Position numbers and translations under genes: made by a program
Part shown: piece after piece, positions 41,743 to 52,500 of the stretch
Numbering within the stretch: position 1 is the first letter of the stretch
Layout of the letters: every line of letters starts with the position of its first letter
The notes under the pieces: model-generated
Seen by the model: the letters and a program-made list of their open reading frames with translations, nothing else
The model's database searches: none
Told to the model about the DNA's origin: nothing
Assembly: GCA_027923505.1 (NCBI GenBank)
Contig: BROI01000023.1
Location: 1-64,000 of the forward strand
Length of the DNA stretch: 64,000 nucleotides
Direction of reading: 5' to 3'
DNA from: Mayamaea pseudoterrestris
Lineage: Eukaryota; Bacillariophyta; Bacillariophyceae; Sellaphorales; Sellaphoraceae

Positions 41743-42215
41743 TCAGTGCAGTTGGTTTATTGTTACGCCAGTTTCATTAACTCGAAAGGGAGCAGGGGCT
41801 GTAACCTTCAGCATGGCACCATTGGCCAGCACTGGAATCTCGAGGCTTGCGGCATGCAGGCACATGCGTTCCAATCGTTCCGCAGCATCATGACTGGATG
41901 AAGTCTGATATGTATGATCGCCGACAATGCCATGTCCGAGCAGAGCCATGTGGACGCGTAATTGGTGCCGACGACCGGTCAGTGGCGACAGTGAAACTTG
42001 CGTGACTGGTCCCTTTTTAGCCTTTGGCTGCAAGTAGCCATGCGCCGCGTTTTCGATTCGACATTCCGTCAAGGAAGGCTTAAAGTCCAAAGTAATGTCG
42101 TCGCTGTCGTTGGCGCATACGAGATTGGAACCTGACGCTTGCTCTTGTTGATTGGAATGAATGCGCATGGCGAAATCATCCTCCGTCTGGGCGAGCGGCG
42201 CAAAAATGTAAAAGA

Positions 42216-42262
<47 letters not shown>

Positions 42263-43179
42263 TCTAATGCCTCGCCTTCCTTGACGCGAAAAAAGGTGGG
42301 AAGCTGTAGCGGATCAATGTGATCGACCTTTGATGCGTCCAGTTTGCGCTTGGCAGTAACATTGTAAATATTAGCGGCTCGCTCAAAGTAATGCGTCTTT
42401 CGCGCATCCTTGACTTGTTTCCATCTCATGGTTTCAAGCGCATGTATCTCCTCTGCGGACAATGTTTCTAATTGTTGCCACACGTCCTTCCATTCGTTGG
42501 GCGTCAGCTTGGATTGGGTTCGTTCCTTGCCAATGTGCTTGCGCTGCATTTGCCACTGCTGAAACAATGCATGCGGAGGTTGGAAACCATTCCAAGTGTC
42601 TTTTCGACGCTTACGTCTCGTCGATCGATACAATGACTCTTGCATCTCCATCGAAGATTGCAGTTGCTCGCGAGAAATCACGGGCCAGTCTTTGTGTATC
42701 TGAACGTGTCCGTGAACGAGCGCAACGTAGCCCTTCTTGGCCTGCCGATTCTCAAACGCCAGTCGAGCAGTATTAGCAGCAACCTTGTGTCGCGCCACAA
42801 GTAATATACCGCTGGTAGCATAGTCGAGTTGATGGCATGGTCGCAGCAAGCCATCCGAGTCCGAATCTTGGTCGAGTGGCAAAGGCTGTGAAGGAAACCA
42901 AGTTGCCAAGAGCTTTCGCACCGTCGCAGGGTATTCACCGTCCATTCGCAAGTCAGGAGGCTTGTTGAGCACAATGTAGTCGTCAGATTCGTAAATGATA
43001 CTCTTGGATCGATCCAGTTGCTGCATCAAGTGTGACAAGGAGCACTGGCTTGACGATCCCCAGCAGGGATCGTCAACGATTGCATGAGCAGCATCTCCTG
43101 CAGCAGCAGTCATTCGAGCTCGCTTGCCTGATGCCACAGAAATTCGTTTCGCCCCACAGAGAACTGATCGGCTCAGCAT
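41743..43179 (-). CDS. RluA-family (RPUSD1-like) pseudouridine synthase
   Basis: 478 residues from ATG at 43179. YIVLNKPPDLRMDG (about 68-81) and CHQLDYATSGILL (about 115-127) carry the family motifs, with D119 as catalytic aspartate. The HQLD rather than HRLD form matches RPUSD1-like enzymes. The C-terminal GRRHQLRVHMALLGHGIVGD is also typical. The enzyme converts uridine to pseudouridine in RNA. An N-terminus rich in Ser/Arg/Ala could be a mitochondrial presequence. Two inserts stand out: a Lys/Arg-rich helical insert at about 185-275 and a poly-Ser run near 312-325. Confidence 0.88.
42218..42255. repeat. (CTG)n microsatellite, about 12 units
   Basis: Trinucleotide tract in the pseudouridine synthase gene that encodes poly-Ser on the minus strand, the same repeat and same reading as in the caspase-like gene. 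Confidence 0.93.
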
Positions 43180-43451
43180 TCATGGACAGTGGCCAGGAAG
43201 ATGGGAAAGTGGACACAAGATAGACGAAATTTGCTGCGTTGCTTCTTCCTTGTGATGGTCGGCGCGTCGAATGTGTCGCGCATGTCGCACCGTTAATAGT
43301 TTGCTTTCCACTTCCAAACGCACCTCGGAGACTGTATTTGATAGTATACTATAGCGTACTATGTTCGATTGTTGACGAGATATAAAGCACTTCACGTTAC
43401 AACAACATGCATCCCTAACATACATAGTAGCTGCGAGCATTCAAACCGCGA
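43180..43451. other. Intergenic region
   Basis: 272 bp between the pseudouridine synthase start and the diacylglycerol kinase stop. Nothing supportable beyond a likely promoter for the minus-strand synthase gene. Confidence 0.45.
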
Positions 43452-46343
43452 TTAAAAAGCTATACCTCCAGGCCAGGGATTCGATGAGTTCATGTTCGAA
43501 GCGAGCGCATTCTGTGAAATTGCCTTTTTCAGCGTTAGCATAATGTTGTCTTGCTCGCGCACACGCCGCTGCCTCGTTAAACTCTCAATCCGCCGGCTAA
43601 ACTCCTTCATGAGAACTGCATGAGCCTCGCGGGTAATCAGCTGGCGCTCCTCGGCAAAATCCAGCAACTTGCTCATTTCCGCTTCAATGCCTCCGTCATC
43701 CATGGAACGATGGAGCATGACGGCATGTTCAGGCTTGCGCCTCACCTTGATGGTGCAAGGTCGCTGCTTCCATGGCTCGCCGTCAATCTGCACGGCAACC
43801 TTATTCTTGACTGTAATGACAGCTTCGCGACATTGACAAAGGCGCTGCGCATTGCCAAGCCCGACGCGAATCTGACCTAGATGAAAGGCTCCACGAATCG
43901 AAACGATCTCTAAAATGCCGTCTTGACAGCTGCTTGATCTGTCGCATGCCGTGACATACTCGTATCGCTCTTCGTCCGACATGGTAAGCATTGACAAATC
44001 ATCTGCGCTGTCTGTTCTGTCCAGCGGTCCACCCCGTTGTCGCTTGAACGCAAGTGAGTTGAGACTCTTTGACCGCCGTGGCGGAGGTTGTCGCCATTCG
44101 TTATAACTAGCATCTTTCACTCCGTGAGACCACATGGGAACACCGCCAGCGTACGAGTCTATATTCAGAATGATAATGCCTTGCGAATCAGGCGGCAACG
44201 GAATGGACACACCGTCTGCCACCAGCTTGATTTCCTTGCGCACATTGACAGAGGAAGCCATGATGATATCTTCCGCTCCAAAAATACCATACCAGACCTT
44301 GTTAACGATCCGGGAGAAGAACCAGTCTGGCCGACTCTCTCGCAAGTAATGCACCTGCAAAGCTGCTTGCGCGTCAGCTCCAACGCCCAGATAGTTCATA
44401 AAGCTCTTGCTATCTTTCTTTTTGGATTGTTTGTTGTTTATCGTGACATCCCATCGATCGAGAAGCGAAATGTAGCTTTCCGATATCTGTTCGAGTATCG
44501 TCAGCAGACTCTCATTGTTGTAGCCACCACCCCATCCATGCATGCGCGCCAAGTCATTCCCAGTACCCAGCGGCAATATGGCAATTGGGGGCCACTTGCG
44601 CTGTAGCTTCATCTTTTCTAGCGAATTAATCATCCAACTAACTGTTCCGTCACCTCCGCATACCAAGATCCGAAGCCGCGTCAAAGCCACCATGGATTCC
44701 AAGACAATGTCCGGACCACCATTCGCCAAGTCCCAAATTTGAATCGGGTTCAATAGCCGCCGCAACTGAGTAATGATTAGCTGGCCTTGCTGCGCCCCGG
44801 AACGTGAATTAACAAATACCAACAGCGGCGTCGCATTTTTCGAGTCTGACAAAAACCGATCACCAACGATGTATCCATTCTTGTCTGGTACAGGGATATC
44901 GATCGACAGTCTCTTTAATGACATGTCATTTTGAGCAGAATCGAAGTAGAAGCGTCCTGACCATTCCCCTTGAGGTGATGAAAGGGTTGTCGCGGGCTCA
45001 TGTTGTGCTTGCGAGGTTGGTCTCGACGGGGTGGCGTCTTGTTCGATATCTTGCTCGTACTCATCATCCAATGGCGGACTGTCACTGTGCGATTCTTCAA
45101 CAGGTGATTCAAAAGTAGTTGGCAAGTCTCCAATTAACAAGTCGTCCAATTTCCGGTGCGACCGTCTCCAGGCAATCAAGGCATCCTTCTTTGGCTGAGA
45201 CGCCACAGCAGAATCGGAACTCCCTCGCTGGCGTACGAGGCTCGTGACCAAACCCGACCTGCCATCGCTCGTAGACTGCGTCGAATGGCTATTATCCATA
45301 TCATCCGATAGCTCACTGTCTGATCGTGGACGCCGTAACTTTGCTTCTTTTGGAGAGGCTGCTGCCTTGCCTTGTACGTTGGACAAGGATTTTGTTTTAG
45401 TGACTAAAGGAGACGCCTGCGCCAGCCCAGAGCTCCCCGCGACTTCATCGTCAGTCGTCTCAGGCACGATGGTGGGGTGGTATTGGGCGCTTCGAGGCGA
45501 TTTCATGGGCTTTTTACTCTCGCCACTAACAGTTTCGTCTTCTGCCAAGTCATCGTCCTGCTCAACATCAGAGTTGCTATTCTTTCGATGTCGTTGTATG
45601 CCCTGCAGCCAGTTAATCAACGTCCAACCTGCTCCGACAAAATCGAACCAAAATATGGAACGAATCAATTGCCAAATCTGTCGACAGTAGTTGGACAAGC
45701 GCTGCGCCGGATTTTCCTCCTCGCTGCGCGAGTCCTTGTTCTTTTGGCTTTGCTGCTGCTTCTTGACTTCAACCTTTGCCGGCTTCTCCACCAACCGGCA
45801 GCTTGGAGAAAGGACTAGCCGTCGCAGAAAGCTTGTCTCGTCCAAAGACGCAAAGAATTTTTCAAAGCGCTCCTCGTCCGATTCATCGTCATGGCATGAC
45901 AAGCCATGCTCGTCAACCTGCGACCCGCTTCCAGCAGCTGACTGACCAGGGCTAGGCGACGATGCAGAACTTATTTCTCCTAAATGTATAGCGCCCGACA
46001 ACCAATTGCAGCTTTGATTCCAAACCGTCTTGCCTCGAATGCTTGTCTGCCGAGGGGCCAACACGTAGCATCCCCACAAAAACAAGAGGAATGCAATACC
46101 CAAATGCTGCAAGTCCTGATAAAATCTCGACGAGTCTTGCTGGTAGACAATCACCATTGGAAACAGCCATTCCAGTAAAACTAACAAGCGATACTTTAAA
46201 GCCGTCGCGTCGGTGCAAACATCCTTCCAAACGTGACGAGCAGCCGTCGATCCAAATTGCTCCAGCTTTTCGCGAATGACTTCGTCCTGGTGGATCTCAT
46301 CGTCATCAAGAACTGGATCTGCTTGATTCATGTAGGAAAACAT
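43452..46343 (-). CDS. Diacylglycerol kinase
   Basis: 963 residues from ATG at 46343. The catalytic domain begins at about 505 (LLVFVNSRSGAQQG) and contains the nucleotide-binding GGDGTV (about 563-568) and LPLGTGNDLAR (about 590-600). The accessory DAGK domain follows (SYAGGVPMWSHG, then KVAVQIDGEPW). Two hydrophobic segments at about 52-67 and 79-97 anchor the N-terminus, followed by a long Ser/Asp-rich linker. No C1 fingers are evident, unlike most animal isoforms. The reaction is diacylglycerol plus ATP to phosphatidic acid, at a membrane. It is divergent with the gene at 46883. Confidence 0.92.
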   Translation of the reverse strand: MFSYMNQADPVLDDDEIHQDEVIREKLEQFGSTAARHVWKDVCTDATALKYRLLVLLEWLFPMVIVYQQDSSRFYQDLQHLGIAFLLFLWGCYVLAPRQTSIRGKTVWNQSCNWLSGAIHLGEISSASSPSPGQSAAGSGSQVDEHGLSCHDDESDEERFEKFFASLDETSFLRRLVLSPSCRLVEKPAKVEVKKQQQSQKNKDSRSEEENPAQRLSNYCRQIWQLIRSIFWFDFVGAGWTLINWLQGIQRHRKNSNSDVEQDDDLAEDETVSGESKKPMKSPRSAQYHPTIVPETTDDEVAGSSGLAQASPLVTKTKSLSNVQGKAAASPKEAKLRRPRSDSELSDDMDNSHSTQSTSDGRSGLVTSLVRQRGSSDSAVASQPKKDALIAWRRSHRKLDDLLIGDLPTTFESPVEESHSDSPPLDDEYEQDIEQDATPSRPTSQAQHEPATTLSSPQGEWSGRFYFDSAQNDMSLKRLSIDIPVPDKNGYIVGDRFLSDSKNATPLLVFVNSRSGAQQGQLIITQLRRLLNPIQIWDLANGGPDIVLESMVALTRLRILVCGGDGTVSWMINSLEKMKLQRKWPPIAILPLGTGNDLARMHGWGGGYNNESLLTILEQISESYISLLDRWDVTINNKQSKKKDSKSFMNYLGVGADAQAALQVHYLRESRPDWFFSRIVNKVWYGIFGAEDIIMASSVNVRKEIKLVADGVSIPLPPDSQGIIILNIDSYAGGVPMWSHGVKDASYNEWRQPPPRRSKSLNSLAFKRQRGGPLDRTDSADDLSMLTMSDEERYEYVTACDRSSSCQDGILEIVSIRGAFHLGQIRVGLGNAQRLCQCREAVITVKNKVAVQIDGEPWKQRPCTIKVRRKPEHAVMLHRSMDDGGIEAEMSKLLDFAEERQLITREAHAVLMKEFSRRIESLTRQRRVREQDNIMLTLKKAISQNALASNMNSSNPWPGGIAF

Positions 46344-46882
46344 GATAGTAAATCTTTCTAATGATCAATTTGTATCTTAATTGTAATTTCTACTCGTGGT
46401 CAAGTTGAAGAGGGGAGAAGAGTTCCGAGCCGAGCTGATGCGAAAGAGTTCGAGTAGAATTCCTGGAGCTCACGACGTGAATTGCGAGTAAATATGGTAC
46501 CAACTAACCAAGCGACGTTCTCCTTATTTCTATGCTATTCAATAATGATTTCCATTGCCGATGTTGTGGTTCATGCGCTCCATCATTGTCGTTGAAACCT
46601 TCCATCGTGCTGCGAAAAGGACGACACCAGCGAATGGCAATCGCAGCTGTAACCACTGCGACTTGCTACACAGATGTCGCAGCGGCTCGCATCGGCATTG
46701 CCGGACCGACATAAGCACGGTTTACTCCACGGTGGCGCATCGCGCACAAGTCACAAGAAGGCACTTTCCATCTGCATTTTGTGCCTCGCAGAACTCTCAT
46801 CTCTGCTTGATTTCAGAAAAAGAGGCACACCATTCGCAAGAGCAGATTATATTTTCCTTCCTCTATTTCATTCATCATTTGA
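46344..46882. other. Divergent promoter region
   Basis: 539 bp between the ATGs of the kinase and the helical protein. Overlapping short frames exist in all phases but none has a domain or good start context. Nothing else recognised. Confidence 0.5.
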
Positions 46883-47746
46883 ATGAGCGAGCCCCAAACC
46901 ATGGCCGACGGAGCATTCGACGCGACGCAGCCTTTCGATCCTGTGATTCGAATCCGCACCGCTAGGCTTTCTCTCAACCGCATGCTTCAGGAAACTGGTT
47001 TGGTAGACCATATCGTTGATGGTTACTTCAAGGAAACTTTGGCGAATGATGCTGGTATCCGAGTTTTTTCCATCATGGAAGAGCTGCAAGAGCTGTCCCA
47101 GGCCGCCGGCCCGGTAAATGATCGCTCTACTGGTCTCACTCAAGAATTGTCTCGCCTCTCGCACTATTATGTCAGTCATGGCAGCTTTGGCTTGTGCTTC
47201 ATGTATATGATGATTTGGTCATCAGTACTAGATCGGGCCGTTCGCGAGGAAATAATCGCGCGCCTGATGGACCTCATTGTTCAAGCGGCAGATCTACAAG
47301 GTCTTTTGGGTGTCAAACTTTTTGTAAAGTTCTTGTACATGAATCTCACTTTCGAAGAAGTTATTCTAGAAGGAGTTTTTGAACTTTTCCAAACTGAAAC
47401 CTGGACTGCTTACTTTACGGAACGTCTGATTAATGCGACTGGAGGGATTGATTTGCTACTCCGCTTGGCCAATGCTGCGGACGCGGAGCTAGCGGAAACA
47501 CCAAAGGCCGTACGACTCTTGCGCTCGACCATTAAATGGCTACTACTTGTTCTTTTCCGTTATGTGGACTCGACACCTCATCGTCACGAACACTTGCGTG
47601 AACCACTGCGTGCGGCCGCCACTGCCGCCTTTGCAATGGAGGACAACGAACAGAATGGAAACGATGGCGAGAATGGAGAGGATGCAGCGGGTGCCGAAAG
47701 TGATAATGAGGATGCGTTGGACGCGATCAATGAGGCTGAGGATTAG
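46883..47746 (+). CDS. Alpha-helical protein with acidic tail, unknown
   Basis: 287 residues from ATG at 46883. Residues about 20-230 are predicted all-helical with regular Leu spacing (IMEELQELSQAAG, LVKLFVKFLYMNL-like), resembling ARM/HEAT-type folds. From about 238 the chain is Asp/Glu/Asn-rich and disordered. There is no signal peptide and no catalytic motif that I recognise. It is divergent from diacylglycerol kinase. Confidence 0.7.
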   Translation: MSEPQTMADGAFDATQPFDPVIRIRTARLSLNRMLQETGLVDHIVDGYFKETLANDAGIRVFSIMEELQELSQAAGPVNDRSTGLTQELSRLSHYYVSHGSFGLCFMYMMIWSSVLDRAVREEIIARLMDLIVQAADLQGLLGVKLFVKFLYMNLTFEEVILEGVFELFQTETWTAYFTERLINATGGIDLLLRLANAADAELAETPKAVRLLRSTIKWLLLVLFRYVDSTPHRHEHLREPLRAAATAAFAMEDNEQNGNDGENGEDAAGAESDNEDALDAINEAED

Positions 47747-48129
47747 ACCGCCGGTGAGGATGGAAACGAAAATTATGCTGGACGCCATGGCCGGCCAGGA
47801 CAAATGTTGGAACTCGCGCAAGACGTAAGATTTTGTATTTACGCATGTGTTGGAGAAGTGAATAATAGTTGATACAGTAGATTGCTCGTACAATTACACT
47901 CTACCGTAGGTGAATTTGCATCGTGCTAAAGATTGCACAAGGTAGTGTGGAGCTCATGAGGCTCGCGTACTAATGACGTCCACATCCAACCTTCAATATC
48001 ATATATAAAGGTAACTGTCGAATTCGTTCCTACAAAACTGAGCAATGCCGGGATGGGCCCGTGCTCGTCATGCTTTCATAATGCAGACCGGCGCGCTAAA
48101 AGGTAGTCGATAGTTGCAATCTGTCAACA
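47747..48129. other. Convergent 3' intergenic region
   Basis: 383 bp between convergent stops. A TATA-like ATATATAAAGG (about 48001) is present without an associated gene. Nothing else seen. Confidence 0.5.
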
Positions 48130-49248
48130 TTATCGATTCAGATAACGCTTCAACAAAGCCGTCGTATCATCCGGTGCCTCAGCGTGAATCCAATGACCAG
48201 CTCCGCGAATCGTCGTCAGCAAATGGTTCGGAAAGTATTCGCCAATCCGTCCAAGGTAGCTGCTCTTGACGAACCTTGACTGTCCTCCGTGAATGAAGAA
48301 GACGTCGCCATGGTATTGGTGGCTGGTTGGAACGTCAAAGGCTGCTAGCTGTTCCAATTGATCAGCAATCGTTTCAATTGGAATCTTCCACTGGCACTCA
48401 CCTCCCTTGCGCTGCTCCAAGTTTGTCAAGACAAAGGCGCGCAACGCTGGATCTGGAACGGCGTTTCGAAGCTGCAGGTCGACCTGGGCCTTTGTCACGC
48501 CCGGTCCAACCTGCACCTGGCACATGGTTTGTATAATGTCTTGAACAGCCTTCCAATGCGCATCCTCGCTCGAGTAGGAGACGGGTGCAATGTCCAAAAC
48601 GACCAATCCATCCACTCGCTTTGGTTCCAAAAGGGCGCAAGCCTGTCCAACTTTGCCTCCCATGCTGTGTCCGATTAATACGGCGCGAGGAATGGATTGC
48701 TGATTCATAAACTCTAGTACATCTCCAGCCATGTCTTGGTAATTCATGCTGCTGCATGGCTGTTTGCTAGTTTCTCCGTGATTGCGAAGGTCGACGCCAA
48801 GTATGCGACGATGCTGTCGCGACGGTTGTTGCTGCTTGGCAAGGGACGTGCCAATGGAAGCAAAGTTTCGCTTTGAACCAAGAAGGCCGTGTAGAAATAT
48901 AACTGGAGGTACTTCATCTTGCTCTTGGCTGGAGGATGGTGTACTTGCAGCAGCAGCATTGAAATCAGTGTGAGAGAGTGTGACTGTGACTGTAGGTGCC
49001 GATGTCGTAGTGGAAAACAGGCGGGTAATTTCTGCGGAAAGATTCCTGGAGTCTTTCAACGTGGATGACAGTACAAATGCATAAGCTCTTCTTGCAGCAA
49101 GAAGAACTGTTATTGTCAAATGCAGAGCTGCATAGCTGGTCAATCTGAATGTAGCAGTCTGTTTAGCAAGGTTGATGGAACATGAGGACTCGCGCACTCG
49201 ACGTTTCGTTCGTGCTGTTGTCACAAATAGTGTCTCCAGCACCATCAT
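48130..49248 (-). CDS. ABHD11-like alpha/beta hydrolase, possibly plastid-targeted
   Basis: 372 residues from ATG at 49248. The oxyanion-side motif IFLHGLLGSKRNF (about 117-129), VDLRNHGETS and the nucleophile elbow LIGHSMGGK with S195 define the ABHD11 subgroup. The terminal GAGHWIHAE provides the catalytic His (about 352). The first 57 residues contain hydrophobic LTITVLLAARRAYA followed by F, a plausible signal peptide with Phe at +1, the diatom plastid presequence pattern. Human ABHD11 is a mitochondrial lipid hydrolase, so the location here is inferred and may differ. Confidence 0.86.
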   Translation of the reverse strand: MMVLETLFVTTARTKRRVRESSCSINLAKQTATFRLTSYAALHLTITVLLAARRAYAFVLSSTLKDSRNLSAEITRLFSTTTSAPTVTVTLSHTDFNAAAASTPSSSQEQDEVPPVIFLHGLLGSKRNFASIGTSLAKQQQPSRQHRRILGVDLRNHGETSKQPCSSMNYQDMAGDVLEFMNQQSIPRAVLIGHSMGGKVGQACALLEPKRVDGLVVLDIAPVSYSSEDAHWKAVQDIIQTMCQVQVGPGVTKAQVDLQLRNAVPDPALRAFVLTNLEQRKGGECQWKIPIETIADQLEQLAAFDVPTSHQYHGDVFFIHGGQSRFVKSSYLGRIGEYFPNHLLTTIRGAGHWIHAEAPDDTTALLKRYLNR

Positions 49249-49581
49249 ATTTCGTCTTTGCAGTCGATACTTCAGTATCTTGGCGACTTTGCATACTGAG
49301 GACGAGAGAGAAGTAACATCATGGTGGTGATGGCGACTTTTTCCGACGCGTACGTCGCCGTTTTGTTCTGTGAAAATGGAGTGGTGGCATTGGTTGTTTT
49401 GGTCAACGGTGCGACGTAGGCTATGTGTCGTTCAATTTCGACCGGCGCGAGTGTTTGCCGCCTCCCTTCGACCACTCGCACTCTCAAACCGTTCTAGTAT
49501 GAAGAGGTTCTAGCATTGTGTACCTTAAAGACACATGAATAAAGTATCTACTAATACCTGTACAACCTCGATGGTGAGTCC
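49249..49581. other. Intergenic region
   Basis: 333 bp between the hydrolase ATG and the stop of the WW-domain gene. No supported feature. Confidence 0.45.
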
Positions 49582-52500
49582 TTATAGTTGACGCGTAGGA
49601 GGTTTTCGGACGGCAGCGTTGCGGGCCGGAACTCGTTTCTGGCCACGGCGGCGCCGAGGAAGCGACTCGGACCCACTCGATGATAGTACAGATCCAACCG
49701 AAACAGAATAATCTTCCGACTCGTAGGATGTTACACTTCCACCCGTCTCCCAACTTTCCAGCGACTCAAAATCTTCGTAAAGATCCGCCCCTCCTTCGCG
49801 CGGCTGTCCATTGTGCTGAAGCTGCGACCTTGCCCCAAACCGCTTGCGAAGCTTGCCTTGACTTGTTGCGGTCCCCGTGGCCGGTTTTTGAATGGTACGC
49901 CCCTGTCCCATAGAGCTCGTCACTGCATCCCAGTCATGTTCGGAAATGTAACGGTCGAGCTCCGTCTGTGCCCATTCACCCTTGGCTTGTGGCGCCATCT
50001 TGGCTTTTGAGCGCGATCCACCCGGAAGAGCGGCAGCCGATCCCAACTTTTCGACACTCGTAGTAGCTTCATCAAGAACAGCACACCGTTGACTGCCATT
50101 GTGGTTGCTGTAATCCAACATATAATCAGCTTCGCTCAAGGCAGAAATTGAATCACCTGGATGGGAATGAACATCTTCGGTGTCGCCGTCCTCAGCATCA
50201 CCAAGATAGTTGATGGGCGTGACTGTCCCTTCCGAAAAGGTTTTAGTTGCAGCCGGGCTTGGACTTCTAGTAGTGCCCATTAGCCGCGCATGCAAAAACG
50301 GCTTGCGTGCTGTGACCAACCGATTCTTCACATCAAATGTTTGAGCCTTGCAGCCGCTAGAGTTGAACTCTTCCACAACAAGCTCACGAGAACGAGCAAC
50401 TGGGACTTTGCAGTGGATCTTGTCGACTGAAATAACCGGATTAGCCGACATTTCGTGGTCTAAGTGCTCAGAGTCGCGGTTCCTTTGCAGAAGCACTTGC
50501 TGCCTGGCGGATGAGAGACTGCTAGTCTCAGATCCGCTGCGTTTCTTCTTGTCGGGATTAAAAGTATTTTTGACATGGACAGTTGACTCAGTAATATTGC
50601 TTTGGTGGCTGATCTGCGTCACATGAGTCTGCACTCTGGTCATGGCAATTGGCGATGTTGGCACAACTGGCTTCGAGCCGACTGAAACTGTAGACGTAGG
50701 ATACTTCGGCGCGAGCGGTGGCTTTACTTGGAGGACCGTCGGTTCTGGGCTTGAAACTTTTTCAAGAGGCTCGTCAAATGGTTTCGACTCGGAAATATTC
50801 AACAGATGCGATAAAAGCTGGTCTTCTTGGCCGTCGAATTGCGACAGTAAACGAGTGACACTTGGGCCTTCTGCAGGAGCCAATGTCTTCAGAATGGCGA
50901 CAATGTCTTCCTTGACTGCCCATAGTCGGCGTTCGTACTCACTTCCTGGTGTGTCCGATCGTTCAACCGTGACTTCGGGCGATTCTAGTACCTTGGCCAC
51001 ATCCTTTGGTGTAGAAACTCTCGCCTCGTCGGATGGTCTTTCAGTCATCTCGTCGACTGCGTAGTCGGACTTCGCACACTGGGTGATTTCAATTATCGCA
51101 GCTTGATTCTTGTCGGCTTTAGCTTCCAGCAGTTTTTCGGACATCTTCTCGGATCTGGCTGTCTGTACTTTGGTGTTCGGCTGCACAATCTCGTCTTCCG
51201 GCGGTTCAGCCCAAGTTGTTGCGCGTGTCTCACGATTGTACCAGTAAGTTCGTCCAGAACTTGCACAGATTGCAGTCTTCCAAACTCGCTTTTTCGTTGA
51301 CAAAAAATCGTCCCGTTCTGTTACCGAAGAATGAGTCACTGGTAACATACTCTGCTTTGCGATTGTCATAGCGTGCATGTCGTCGACGTCCTTGAGCACA
51401 CTTTGGGAGACGTTCTGATTCTGACAGCTCAGTGTCCAGGGCCTGCTGGGCAGCTTGACGAATGCTTTCTTCGGCACAATGAATCTTGTTCGAGCTTTCA
51501 TGGTTGCCACAAGAGAATGGCTCGTGTACGCTTTAGTCGTCGTCTCAGTTGATGAAACAAACTGCATGTCCTGTCCGTCAGTGCTCATCATGCAAGTTCT
51601 GTTTTCCTCGTTACTAGACCGGCTTGCAATCTCCCCCTGCTCTTCCTCTATGTCGTCGTCGCTGTATGAATCTTCCTCCTCGACAATGCCTTGCAACGAC
51701 GACCTCTCGTGGCTTGTGCACTCCTCGCCAAGCAAATCGTCCGACGACAGGAACTTGTCAGGATTCTGCAGCCCAGGGACTCTGACGAATGCGTCCGTTT
51801 CGATTGCTGGTTCCTCCTTGACGGGCGTTAACCGGTGGCTAAGCAGGTTACCGAGCAAGTGTTTGTAACGCGATTCCTTGTTAGACTTGCTCAAGAGTCT
51901 TTCCTCAGCAACCGAAGGAAACATGGTTGAATCCGCATCGTCGTCTTCCTTCTTTTCCTCCTCTGTTTCACTGCAACCTAATAGCTTGAGCTCCTTGTTC
52001 GCCGCTTGTGAAAACGGCACCGGAAAATCGTCATCGTCCGAGTCGTCGTTCACATCCATGGCGCTTTCCATTTGAGTTGGCTCCGGAATTAATTCCAGGC
52101 TAATGCTTCCTTCCTCATCGCCATGTGACGAGCACGATTCAGTGGGAACCACGTTGAGATTCGCTGCGGATGCCTTTCTCCTGGACGAGCGTCGGCGACG
52201 AAACGGCCAAAACAGCTTTAGCTTTGGCGATGGTGTTGTTTCCTCCAAAATCATTTCAAAAGTTTCCACCATGGGTGGTCCTTGAGCAGCTGGTGCTGAT
52301 AGTAACGGTGATGTCTTAGAAGAGTGACTCGATTCTGTTGGTGGCTCCGCAATGTCATTTGTGCCACCATTGCATGGAATGAGCCATTTATCCGCAGCAT
52401 CATCTCCGCTTGTAAAGGATGGAGCATTCATTTTGTCTTCTGCCGACGCAGCTTCCACTTCATCGTCCTGCGAAAAGGTTTCGCTTACATCGTCTGGCAT

